From: Coraliomargarita algicola | GTDB lineage: Bacteria > Verrucomicrobiota > Verrucomicrobiia > Opitutales > Coraliomargaritaceae | DNA length: 64,000 nucleotides | Direction: 5' to 3' | NCBI RefSeq assembly: GCF_033878955.1 | Contig: NZ_CP138858.1 | Span: forward strand, 4,367,001 to 4,431,000 | Shown: one piece after another, positions 27,045 through 35,376 of the stretch | Layout: each line of letters begins with the position of its first letter | Numbering within the stretch: the first letter of the stretch is position 1 | The notes under the pieces: generated by a model | The model's database searches: none | The model's input: the letters and a program-made list of their open reading frames with translations, nothing else | Told to the model about the DNA's origin: nothing | Made by a program: the position numbers and the translations under genes

Positions 27045-28469
27045 ATGAATTCTAGAAATAACACATTCGCTTTTGTTTTAGTTCTCTATGGCTTGTTCGC
27101 CTATTCTATAATTCTTCTGATGAGCTCTACGGCCTCTGCTCAGGCAAAGCCCAATCTAATCATCATTTTCACTGATGACCAAGGCTATGCCGATTTGAGT
27201 AGCTTTGGCGGTAAACATGTCTACACGCCGAATATCGATCAGATGGCGAAAGAGGGCGCGCGGTTGACGAGTTTCTACGTGGCGGCGCCTCTATGCACGC
27301 CCTCACGGGCAGCGCTGATGACCGGGTGTTATCCGGCACGGATCGATATGGACGTGCCTTCGTCGATTATAGTCGAGGGAGTCAGTGAGAAGCCATTCCC
27401 CGTGTGCCTGGCGGGAGATGGGCGGGGACTGAATCCCAGTGAGTTGACGATCGCCGAGGTCGCGCAGTCGGCGGGGTATAAGACGGGTATGTTTGGCAAG
27501 TGGCACCTCGGCGACCAGCCGGAGTTTTTGCCCACACGTCAGGGCTTCGAGGAGTTTTTCGGCCTTCCTTATAGTCATGACATCCACCCGAAGCACCCGC
27601 GGCAAAAATTATTTAAGTTTCCAGCACTGCCTCTACTTGAAGGAGAGACCGTCGTCGAGATGGAACCGAGTGCGAATTACCTGACTCGGCGCTTCACTGA
27701 GCGAGCTGTTGACTTTATTAAACGTCATAAGGACGAGCCGTTTTTTCTTTATCTGGCGCACCCTCTTCCACACGGACCGCTCGCCGCATCGCCTGAAATG
27801 AAAAAGCAATACGCCGAGCAATTGAAAGTGAACAAGGCGGGTAAGCCGGGCCTGTTTCCGGTGACGATTTATGAAATTGATTGGTCGGTCGGTGAGATCC
27901 TCAAGACGCTGAAAGATCAGGGCATTGATGAGAACACTCTGGTGCTTTTCACTTCGGACAACGGGCCGGCTAAAGGATTGGCTAAACCTTTGAGCGGCAA
28001 AAAAGGAAGTACTTTGGAGGGCGGGCAACGTGTGCCAGCTGTGATTCGTTGGCCGAAGGGGATTCCGGCGGGGATTGAGAACGATCAAATTCTTACGGCT
28101 ATGGACGTGTTGCCAACCTTTGCCAAGTTGGCTGGGGCGAAGTTGCCATCGGACCTTGTCATCGATGGAAAGGACATCATGCCAGCAATCGTGGGCGAGG
28201 CGGATAGCCCACATGAGTATTTCTTCTACGCTCACTGGGGCGTTCTGGAGGGGGTGCGTTGGAAGTCATGGAAGTTGCGTATCGTTGATGGCAAAGAGGC
28301 GCTTTATAATTTAGATGCCGACATTTCCGAAAAGAAGAACGTCGTCGCCAATCATCCTGAGATTGTCCAGCAACTAAAAGCCGCCATGCTAGGCTTTGAA
28401 AAAGAAATGCAAGCGAGCGTGCGTTCGGCAGGGACGGTAGAAAATCCGATGCCGCTTACGATGAAGTAG
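27045..28469 (+). CDS. S1-family sulfatase 1, exported
   Basis: Formylglycine-dependent sulfate ester hydrolase, 474 residues with an N-terminal signal/anchor segment ending SSTASAQA. The metal-binding DDQGYAD (Asp44, Asp45), the formylglycine motif CTPSRAALMTG (Cys84), GKWHLG, HPLPHGP and TSDNGPA are all intact, so it should be active if a maturation enzyme exists elsewhere. It heads the sulfatase-fucosidase run, with 105 bases of AT-rich leader and no obvious Shine-Dalgarno. The substrate sulfate position is unknown. Confidence 0.92.
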   Translation: MNSRNNTFAFVLVLYGLFAYSIILLMSSTASAQAKPNLIIIFTDDQGYADLSSFGGKHVYTPNIDQMAKEGARLTSFYVAAPLCTPSRAALMTGCYPARIDMDVPSSIIVEGVSEKPFPVCLAGDGRGLNPSELTIAEVAQSAGYKTGMFGKWHLGDQPEFLPTRQGFEEFFGLPYSHDIHPKHPRQKLFKFPALPLLEGETVVEMEPSANYLTRRFTERAVDFIKRHKDEPFFLYLAHPLPHGPLAASPEMKKQYAEQLKVNKAGKPGLFPVTIYEIDWSVGEILKTLKDQGIDENTLVLFTSDNGPAKGLAKPLSGKKGSTLEGGQRVPAVIRWPKGIPAGIENDQILTAMDVLPTFAKLAGAKLPSDLVIDGKDIMPAIVGEADSPHEYFFYAHWGVLEGVRWKSWKLRIVDGKEALYNLDADISEKKNVVANHPEIVQQLKAAMLGFEKEMQASVRSAGTVENPMPLTMK

Positions 28470-28659
28470 AGAAATGAATCACGACGGAGCAATTATGGTG
28501 GCGCAGGCGCGCGTGCTACGGCGTAGCCTTATGGCGAAGACGGGTCCCGCGCCGCAAGTGGTGGCAGGAGCCTTCGACTTATTTAACGCAAGTGCGCACC
28601 ACCTTCGACAAACTCAGGGCAGGCGGGACGGTGCTGCGCTACCGAGAAAATCCTCATTT
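28470..28659. repeat. Intergenic repeat insert between sulfatases 1 and 2
   Basis: A GC-rich 190-base stretch unlike the AT-rich leaders of neighbouring genes. It holds a 13-base palindrome (GCTACGGCGTAGC, 28515-28527), two TTCGAC blocks, and a TTCGACA..CTCAGGGCAGGC element (28604-28624) that recurs inside the fourth sulfatase gene. The stretch is open in the frame of sulfatase 2 and could be mistaken for an N-terminal extension. Confidence 0.55.
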
Positions 28660-30093
28660 ATGAAACGCATACTAAACATACTAAACTATCTTGCCATCAT
28701 TATGGCACCCATCTGCGTTTCGGCTGCTAAGCCCAATTTTATCATCATCTTTACCGATGACCAAGGCTATCAAGATCTTGGCTGCTATGGCTCACCGGAC
28801 ATTAAGACGCCACGGCTTGACCGAATGGCGGAGGAGGGCATGCGGTTTACCAATTTCTATGCGCAGACCGTCTGTGGGCCTTCGCGCGGGGCTTTAATGA
28901 CGGGTTGCTATCCGATACGCTTTGCGCGGCAAGATGATCCGAATTCGATTCACCCTGAGTTGCACACGGAAGAGGTCACGATTGCCGAGGTCTTAAAAGC
29001 GCAGGGCTACGCGACGGGTGCCTTTGGTAAGTGGGACCTTGCGGGGCATAATCCAGAGGCATACAAACAGGAACTACTTCCGACTTATCAGGGATTTGAT
29101 ACTTTCTTCGGCACTCCGGGGAGTAATGACAAGTATGTGAAGCTACTGCGAGGCACTGAAGAAATCGAGCAAAGGGCCGACATGGCGACTCTGACCCAGC
29201 GCTACACCGACGAGGCCTTGGACTTTATCGAGGCGCACAAAGACGGACCGTTTTTCGTCTATATACCGCATACGATGCCACATACGAAGTTGGCCGCATC
29301 AGCTGAGTTCAAGGGCAAGTCCGCAGGTGGGCTGTATGGTGATGTCATCGAGGAACTCGATTTTCATATCGGTCGCGTGCTGGACCAGGTCGAGGCGCTC
29401 GGTCTTGCGGAGAGTACCTACGTGATTTTTACCAGCGACAATGGCCCATGGTTGATCCGTAAGCAGCACGGTGGCCATGCTGATCCGCTGCGAAGTGGTA
29501 AGACTTCCTGGTGGGAGGGCGGTTTGCGGGTGCCGTGCGTCATGTGGGCACCGGGACGTATACCCGCGGGCGTAGAAACGGATGCCGTGGCAGCCACCAT
29601 CGATCTCATGCCAACCCTGGCGAATTTGGCGGGCACCACCGCGCCTCAGGATCGCGTGATCGATGGGGTCGATCTCTCGGACCTCATTCACGAAACAGCA
29701 GAGACCTTGGATCGTGTTTACTTTTACTACCAGCACGACTGCTTACGGGCGGTTCGCTTCGGTAAATGGAAACTGATGTTGCCACATACGGAACCGGTGG
29801 AGACCAGCATCGCAACGAAGTGGAGGAACCATATCAAGAAGGCCGATGCCATACGCATCCCGACGGCGCAGCTGTATGATCTAGATGCAGATATCGGCGA
29901 GACGAGCGATGTGGCAGACCGCTATCCGGAAATCGTGACGGAGCTGGTGAAACTCGCGGAGGGAGCACGTCAGGATATTGGTGACCACGATCTCTTCGGT
30001 GAAAATGCCCGCACATTTGGCGCTGCTCGGCGCACACTCTCTAACGAATCGGCTTATGCTGAGATTTTTAAAATCCCCTCAAAGAAGAAATGA
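28660..30093 (+). CDS. S1-family sulfatase 2, exported
   Basis: 477 residues with signal peptide MKRILNILNYLAIIMAPICVSA. Active-site features: TDDQGYQDLG (Asp33, Asp34), the formylglycine motif CGPSRGALMTG (Cys72), GKWDLAG where most S1 enzymes have GKWHLG, HTMPHTKL and TSDNGPW. The His-to-Asp change in the second signature may mark a subfamily rather than loss of function, because the rest is intact. A 62-codon upstream in-frame extension is rejected since it puts repeat sequence before the signal peptide. The stop overlaps the fucosidase ATG (ATGA), so the two are translationally coupled. Confidence 0.92.
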   Translation: MKRILNILNYLAIIMAPICVSAAKPNFIIIFTDDQGYQDLGCYGSPDIKTPRLDRMAEEGMRFTNFYAQTVCGPSRGALMTGCYPIRFARQDDPNSIHPELHTEEVTIAEVLKAQGYATGAFGKWDLAGHNPEAYKQELLPTYQGFDTFFGTPGSNDKYVKLLRGTEEIEQRADMATLTQRYTDEALDFIEAHKDGPFFVYIPHTMPHTKLAASAEFKGKSAGGLYGDVIEELDFHIGRVLDQVEALGLAESTYVIFTSDNGPWLIRKQHGGHADPLRSGKTSWWEGGLRVPCVMWAPGRIPAGVETDAVAATIDLMPTLANLAGTTAPQDRVIDGVDLSDLIHETAETLDRVYFYYQHDCLRAVRFGKWKLMLPHTEPVETSIATKWRNHIKKADAIRIPTAQLYDLDADIGETSDVADRYPEIVTELVKLAEGARQDIGDHDLFGENARTFGAARRTLSNESAYAEIFKIPSKKK

Positions 30094-31505
30094 AGCTCTC
30101 AGTATTCACTTTCTTGGTCGCGTTGCTTGCGAGCGCTGTCTATGCCGCTGAGCCGAAACAGAATGATTATCAAACACGTTTCAGCCCAAGCGTGAAACAG
30201 ACTCCGGATTCGGAGGCGCGTTTGAATCAATGGTATCGCGATGCGAAATACGGAGCCTTCATCCACTTTGGTGTGTATTCGATGCTTGCAGGTCAATATG
30301 AGGGCAAAGTGACGAAGGGAAGCTATTCGGAATGGATTCGTAAGAATATGAGAATCGTTCCGCAGGACTATCACGCGGTTGCGGCAGAGTTTAATCCGTC
30401 GGAGTTTGATGCCGATGAGTGGGTGCACATCTTCAAGGAAAGCGGCATGAAGTATGTCGTGATCACTGCGAAGCACCATGATGGTTTTGCGCTGTATGAT
30501 TCCGAAGTGAGCGACTTCAACATCGTCGATCATACGCCCTTCAAGCGCGATGTAATTAAAGAGCTGAGTGAGGCCTGTCAGCGAGTGGGGCTAAAGTTTG
30601 GAGTCTATTACTCGCATGCGAAAGACTGGGATGAGCCGTATGCCACAGGGCCTTTGATTACGAAGGATCTTCGCAATTTACACCCGGACCTGCCCAAAGA
30701 CTTCAAGGCCGATCAGGATACATATTTTGACCGAAAGAGTCTGCCTCAGGTTGAAGAGCTTCTGACGAACTATAAAGTCGATCTGATTTGGTTTGATACG
30801 CCGCATGCGATGACAGCGGCGCGAGCGAAGCGCTTTAGTGATCTGGTCTGGAGATTGAACCCAGATTGCTTGATCAATTCTCGAATCTTATTGAAAGCGA
30901 ACGATATCGTCACAGTGGAGAGCGTAAACTATTTCGATTTCGGTTCTCTGCGCGATAAGGAAGTGCCGCCAACACCACCTGCACCGGGCGCAATATATGT
31001 GGAATCTCCAGACAGCGTCAGCAGCTCTTACGGCTACAAGGCATTTGGTAAGCACCATTACCACTCGGGAAATGAGCTCGTCGAGCGTCTGGTGCACACC
31101 GTTTGCAATGGTGGTAACTACCTGCTGAACAACGGCCCGATGGGGAACGGCAAGATCGATCCCGAAGCCGTGCGTCTCTATGGGATCGACGGCGATTGGT
31201 TAAAGGTAAACGGCGAGTCGATTTACAACACACGCCCGAATCCCTTCGGCAATCGCCCCGGATGGGGTGACATCTCTGTCAGTCAGGATGGCAAGGCCGT
31301 CTACTTACACATCATGACATGGCCTACCTCGGGGAGTATCCGCCTAGAGGGATTGAGCTTAACTGCGGCGGCAGTTAGTTTTCTGGCCAATGGTGAGAAG
31401 GCTGAATTCAGCCAGCAAGACGGCACGCTGACAGTGACTCTGCCTGCTGAACCACTGAACCAATACGATACAGTGCTGAAAATGTCTTTGGACGATTGCC
31501 GATAA
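30090..31505 (+). CDS. GH29 alpha-L-fucosidase, exported
   Basis: Retaining exo-alpha-L-fucosidase of 471 residues with signal peptide MKLSVFTFLVALLASAVYA. GH29 hallmarks are RDAKYGAFIHFGVYS, VVITAKHHDGFALYDS, GVYYSHAKDW and the nucleophile Asp236 in LIWFDTPH. A C-terminal beta-sandwich follows the barrel. Overlap with the sulfatase 2 stop implies matched expression, fitting stepwise desulfation and fucose release from a sulfated fucan or fucosylated galactan. This is an inference from context. Confidence 0.93.
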   Translation: MKLSVFTFLVALLASAVYAAEPKQNDYQTRFSPSVKQTPDSEARLNQWYRDAKYGAFIHFGVYSMLAGQYEGKVTKGSYSEWIRKNMRIVPQDYHAVAAEFNPSEFDADEWVHIFKESGMKYVVITAKHHDGFALYDSEVSDFNIVDHTPFKRDVIKELSEACQRVGLKFGVYYSHAKDWDEPYATGPLITKDLRNLHPDLPKDFKADQDTYFDRKSLPQVEELLTNYKVDLIWFDTPHAMTAARAKRFSDLVWRLNPDCLINSRILLKANDIVTVESVNYFDFGSLRDKEVPPTPPAPGAIYVESPDSVSSSYGYKAFGKHHYHSGNELVERLVHTVCNGGNYLLNNGPMGNGKIDPEAVRLYGIDGDWLKVNGESIYNTRPNPFGNRPGWGDISVSQDGKAVYLHIMTWPTSGSIRLEGLSLTAAAVSFLANGEKAEFSQQDGTLTVTLPAEPLNQYDTVLKMSLDDCR

Positions 31506-31536
31506 ATTCGATAAATCATAAAGCTCACCCGTAGAA

Positions 31537-31552
31537 TCACTTGTATAAGTGA
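31537..31552. promoter_or_regulatory. 16-bp perfect palindrome upstream of sulfatase 3
   Basis: TCACTTGTATAAGTGA: 6-bp arms around GTAT, 51 bases before the start codon. It has the size and symmetry of a dimeric repressor operator. No regulator in the window can be matched to it. Confidence 0.35.
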
Positions 31553-31602
31553 TAGTCCTGCATGCAATTTTACGTTATAGTGCTCCTGTCTAAACAGATT
31601 TT

Positions 31603-33150
31603 ATGAAAATAAATATACTCCACCTCGCATCGGCGCTCTTGGCGTCGGCAAGTCTCTTTGCCCAACAGCCCAATGTCGTGCTGATCTTTGCCGACGATCT
31701 CGGTTATGGCGACTTGGGCTGCTATGGGGCGACCAAGGTGCAGACGCCGAATATCGATCGGCTGGCGGCGGAGGGGAAAAAGTTTACCGATGCACACTCG
31801 GCCTCGGCAGTGTGCACACCATCGCGCTACGGTTTGTTGACCGGGCAGTATCCTCTGCGTGCCAATGGAGGCAAAGGCCTCTGGGGCCCTGCGCCAGTTG
31901 AGTCGGGACTGCTGATTGATGTTGATACGCTGACCATCGCCGATGTCTTCAAGGATCAGGGTTATGATACCGCAGTATTCGGTAAATGGCACCTTGGTTT
32001 TGGTGAAGGCAAGAACGACTGGCAGGAGCCGCTGCGCCCCGGCCCCCAGAATCTAGGTTTTGATTATTATTTTGGCATGCCAGTGGTGAATAGCGCGCCG
32101 CCCTATGTTTATGTGGAGAACGACCGCATTGTGGGCAGTGATCCGAATGATCCGCTCGTTTATCTCGGTAGAAATGCGAAAGGGGCGACACCGCTCACGC
32201 CCATTCCTAAAGAAGCCGCGCAGCGCTCGGCTAATATATTCGGCGGGGCGGTCGAGGCTCACAAGTTGTTTAACGATTACGAAGTGGGCACCACCATCGC
32301 TCACAAAGCGACCGACTGGATTGCGTCGCGGGAGGGGAAGCCTTTCTTCCTTTATCTGGCCACGACCAATGTGCATCACCCTTTTACGCCGGCAAAGCAG
32401 TTTCAAGGTAGCAGCCAGGCCGGGCCTTACGGCGACTTCGTCCATGAGCTTGACTGGATCGTGGGCGAGGTGCGCAAGAGCCTCGAAGCTTCAGGAGTCG
32501 CTGATAACACCGTCATTATTTTCACCAGCGACAATGGCGGCATGTTTAATCTCGGCGGACGTGAAGCCGCCAAGTTGGGGCACAAGATTAACGGCGACCT
32601 GCTGGGTTCCAAGTTCGGTGTGTGGGAGGGCGGTCACCGTGTGCCCTTCATCGCCTGGTGGCCGGGCAAAATCGAGGCCGGCACGGTCTCCGATCAATTG
32701 ATGAATAGCGTCGATTTATTGGCGACCTTCGCGACGCTGGTCGGCCGCGAACTCTCTGAGGCGGAGCAGAAGGACAGTATCAACATGCTCCCCGCGCTCA
32801 CTGGCAATCCGGAGCAGCCATTGCGCACGGAAATGATCATGACGCCCAACAAGCCGAGCCATGCATCGATTCGCAAGGGCAAGTGGATGTATATTCCGGC
32901 GCAAAACGATGGCGGCTTTAAAGGCTCCAAGCCCCATCAACACGCCTGGGGCGGTCCAGCGGTCACCACCTTGGTCGGCACGCCCAACAGTGACATTGTG
33001 AATGGTAAGATCAAGAAGGGCGCACCGCGTGGGCAGCTCTACGATCTGGAAGCGGATCGCAATCAAACCCAGAATCTTTATAATCAATACCCGGAAGTCG
33101 TTGAGCAGATGAACGCATTGCTCGCGGAATATAATCAGGGTAAAAAATAA
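31603..33150 (+). CDS. S1-family sulfatase 3, exported
   Basis: 515 residues with signal peptide MKINILHLASALLASASLFA. All catalytic groups are present: ADDLGYGDLGCYG (Asp31, Asp32), the formylglycine motif CTPSRYGLLTG (Cys71), GKWHLG, TTNVHHPFTP and TSDNGGMF. It is of the N-acetylgalactosamine-6-sulfatase/arylsulfatase A-like type, with long loops around residues 100-220. It is the intact paralogue of the degenerate sulfatase 6 kb downstream, and the two align throughout. The GH117-like lipoprotein gene follows in the same direction. Confidence 0.93.
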   Translation: MKINILHLASALLASASLFAQQPNVVLIFADDLGYGDLGCYGATKVQTPNIDRLAAEGKKFTDAHSASAVCTPSRYGLLTGQYPLRANGGKGLWGPAPVESGLLIDVDTLTIADVFKDQGYDTAVFGKWHLGFGEGKNDWQEPLRPGPQNLGFDYYFGMPVVNSAPPYVYVENDRIVGSDPNDPLVYLGRNAKGATPLTPIPKEAAQRSANIFGGAVEAHKLFNDYEVGTTIAHKATDWIASREGKPFFLYLATTNVHHPFTPAKQFQGSSQAGPYGDFVHELDWIVGEVRKSLEASGVADNTVIIFTSDNGGMFNLGGREAAKLGHKINGDLLGSKFGVWEGGHRVPFIAWWPGKIEAGTVSDQLMNSVDLLATFATLVGRELSEAEQKDSINMLPALTGNPEQPLRTEMIMTPNKPSHASIRKGKWMYIPAQNDGGFKGSKPHQHAWGGPAVTTLVGTPNSDIVNGKIKKGAPRGQLYDLEADRNQTQNLYNQYPEVVEQMNALLAEYNQGKK

Positions 33151-33178
33151 ACCACCTAAACCCTTGGAAAGAATGACC

Positions 33179-34273
33179 ATGAAGACCTCCCAATATCTAT
33201 CACTCGCGCTGCTTCCTGCGTGTTTACTCATGAACGCGTGCCAAAGCAGCGATGCGCAAAGCGGAGTGGCGGCAGCTGATAGCCCAGTTACTGCATCCAA
33301 CTCCGCGACGGTCGATGGCCTGATCCCTGCCGTTCGCGCGGAGGCCGCGGCGACTGTGGCCAATGTGAGCAAGGTAACCGTTACAGTCAAACGGACGAAT
33401 TTAAACGGCATCGGCGAAGAGGAGGGTGTCATGCGCCGCGATCCCAGCGATGTGATCAAAGTGGGTGATCTCTATTACGTATGGTATTCCAAAGGTCCGA
33501 TCGCGACTGGGTACGATGCCACGGTTTGGTATGCGACTTCACCTGACGGCTTTGACTGGACGGAGCAGGGCATGGCGTTGGACAAAGGCACTGAAGGCAC
33601 TTGGGAGGGCGCAAGTGTCTTCACGCCCAACATCCTTGTGGCTGAAGGCAAATACTGGCTTTTCTATACGGGCATTTCCTCTTCATACTATGAGAAGCCA
33701 TTCAACCCCGATTCCAAAATCGGAATCGCAGTTTCCGACTCACCAAACGGCCCATGGAAGAAGCTGAGCACCAACCCTGCGCTGACGAACAGCGAGGTCA
33801 GTTCGGACTTTGATAGTCATTTGGTCGACGACGCCTGCCTGATGGTGCGCGATGGCAAATACTGGTTCTACTACAAAGGCCGTCAGCTCGGTAAGAGCCC
33901 GGCACATACCAAAATGGGAGTCGCCATCGCCGATAAGCCGCAAGGCCCCTACGTGAAATACGAGAACAATCCGGTCATCCCCGGAAACCACGAAGTCGTT
34001 GCCTGGCCGCAAGGTTCGGGCGTGGCTGCCATGATCGGCCCGCGGGCGCCGACTGCAATTCGCCACTCCATCATGTATTCCGAAGACGGACTAAATTTCA
34101 CCAAGACACACGATATCAAAGGCCACCCCTGGGCTGCCGGTTCGTATCGTCCCGAGGCCTTTACCGATCGCGACGGGGGGCAGCCCATCCAATGGGGCAT
34201 CGAAATGGCGGTGACCAAGGGGAAGGGGAATCTTCCTTTCCTTCGTCGCTACGATGTCATCTGGTCGAAGTAA
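33179..34273 (+). CDS. GH117-like five-bladed propeller lipoprotein
   Basis: A 364-residue lipoprotein: signal MKTSQYLSLALLPACLLMNAC with the lipid-modified Cys21, then a 50-residue low-complexity linker. The propeller has RRDPSDVIKVGDLYYVWYSKGP, FTPNILVAEGKYWLFYTG, SDFDSHLVDDACLMVRDGKYWFYYKG, NHEVVAWPQ and YRPEAFTD. The Asp of RDPSD, the Asp of VDDAC, the His of NHEV and the Glu of RPEAF fit the catalytic set of GH117/GH43-type enzymes. GH117 enzymes cleave alpha-1,3-linked 3,6-anhydro-L-galactose or galactose from oligosaccharides. The GGAAAG ribosome site fixes the start at 33179. Family assignment is by pattern only. Confidence 0.75.
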   Translation: MKTSQYLSLALLPACLLMNACQSSDAQSGVAAADSPVTASNSATVDGLIPAVRAEAAATVANVSKVTVTVKRTNLNGIGEEEGVMRRDPSDVIKVGDLYYVWYSKGPIATGYDATVWYATSPDGFDWTEQGMALDKGTEGTWEGASVFTPNILVAEGKYWLFYTGISSSYYEKPFNPDSKIGIAVSDSPNGPWKKLSTNPALTNSEVSSDFDSHLVDDACLMVRDGKYWFYYKGRQLGKSPAHTKMGVAIADKPQGPYVKYENNPVIPGNHEVVAWPQGSGVAAMIGPRAPTAIRHSIMYSEDGLNFTKTHDIKGHPWAAGSYRPEAFTDRDGGQPIQWGIEMAVTKGKGNLPFLRRYDVIWSK

Positions 34274-34302
34274 GCAAAGCTCCATCTTAGGAATCAGTTT
34301 CC

Positions 34303-35289
34303 ATGCAAATACATAAGCGAACACTTCTGGCCCTGCTAACCGCGTGCCTATTCCATTCTGCGCCGCTGGAGGCCGCGGGTGCTGGTAAAGCCGTCGCCAA
34401 GGTCACTCGCACAGAACTCGCTGGGATCGGGCAAGAGGCGGGTGTGATGCGTCGCGACCCGAGCGATATTATCAAGATCGGTGATCAGTTTTATGTATGG
34501 TATTCGAAGGGGCCGATCTCCACTGGCTACAATGCCACGGTTTGGTATGCCACTTCGCAAGACGGCATTCATTGGACTGAACAGGGCGAGAGTATCGCAA
34601 AAGGCGAGCCGGGCAACTGGGACGCCGGCGGAGTTTTTACGCCCAACATCCTCGTGGCCGAGGGTAAGTATTGGCTTTTTTACACCGGAGTTTCCCGCGA
34701 TTATGAACGTCCGTTTAATCCCGACTCCAAGATCGGTATCGTGGTGTCGGATTCTCCCGATGGCCCTTGGGAGCGTCTGCCGAACAATCCTGTCTTAAAG
34801 AACAGCGACAACCCTGGGGATTTTGATAGCCACTTGGTGGATGACGCCTGCCTCTTGGTGCGCAATGGGCAATACTACTTCTACTACAAAGGTCGCCAGT
34901 TGGGCAAGAGTCCGGCGGATACGCAAATGGGCTTGGCCATCGCTGATGCCCCGGGTGGACCTTACGTGCGAGTCGAGAGTAATCCGGTCATCCCGGGGAA
35001 TCACGAAGTGCTGGTCTGGCCGCAAGGCGAGGGCGTCGCCGCCATGATTGGTAAAGTCGGCCCGAAGGCAATACAGCACACGGTTCTGTATGCCGAAGAT
35101 GGTCTCAACTTTTCCAAGACACACGACATCGTCGGCGGCAGTCCTTGGGCGGGCGGCACGTATCGTCCCGAAGCCTTCACCGATAGTCAGCAAGGCGCAG
35201 CCCCCACTTGGGGCGTCGAGATCGGTAAGGTGAAAGATAAGAAAGTCTTACCCTTTATTCGCCGCGTCGACATCGAGTGGTCGGAGTAG
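34303..35289 (+). CDS. GH117-like five-bladed propeller, secreted paralogue
   Basis: 328 residues, a tandem copy of the preceding gene from GVMRRDPSD onward and strongly similar throughout (shared FNPDSKIGI, GRQLGKSPA, NPVIPGNHEV, SYRPEAFT-like YRPEAFTDS). It has a normal signal peptide (ending PLEAA) instead of a lipobox, so one copy is membrane-tethered and the other probably free. All proposed catalytic residues are retained. It arose by duplication, perhaps to act on different chain lengths. It is followed by a REP-like palindrome before the convergent aldo/keto reductase gene. Confidence 0.75.
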   Translation: MQIHKRTLLALLTACLFHSAPLEAAGAGKAVAKVTRTELAGIGQEAGVMRRDPSDIIKIGDQFYVWYSKGPISTGYNATVWYATSQDGIHWTEQGESIAKGEPGNWDAGGVFTPNILVAEGKYWLFYTGVSRDYERPFNPDSKIGIVVSDSPDGPWERLPNNPVLKNSDNPGDFDSHLVDDACLLVRNGQYYFYYKGRQLGKSPADTQMGLAIADAPGGPYVRVESNPVIPGNHEVLVWPQGEGVAAMIGKVGPKAIQHTVLYAEDGLNFSKTHDIVGGSPWAGGTYRPEAFTDSQQGAAPTWGVEIGKVKDKKVLPFIRRVDIEWSE

Positions 35290-35309
35290 GTGATTCGGGA
35301 TAGGCGATC

Positions 35310-35364
35310 GGGACAGGAGTGTCCCGTCTCCTTTGGGCCTCACGGAGCATGGACACTCCTGTCC
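35310..35364. repeat. REP-like palindrome at convergent gene ends, copy 1
   Basis: GGACAGGAGTGTCC (35311-35324) and its exact reverse complement GGACACTCCTGTCC (35351-35364) flank CGTCTCCTTTGGG...CACGGAGC. Each arm is also a small hairpin by itself (GGGACA-GGAG-TGTCCC). A related element lies near 47.85 kb, also between two gene ends. It could act as a two-way terminator. Confidence 0.65.
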
Positions 35365-35376
35365 ATGATTTTGGTC

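Noticed and set aside
28474..28659. A 62-codon N-terminal extension of sulfatase 2
   Set aside because: It is encoded by repeat sequence and would place a signal peptide internally; the ATG at 28660 gives a normal exported sulfatase.
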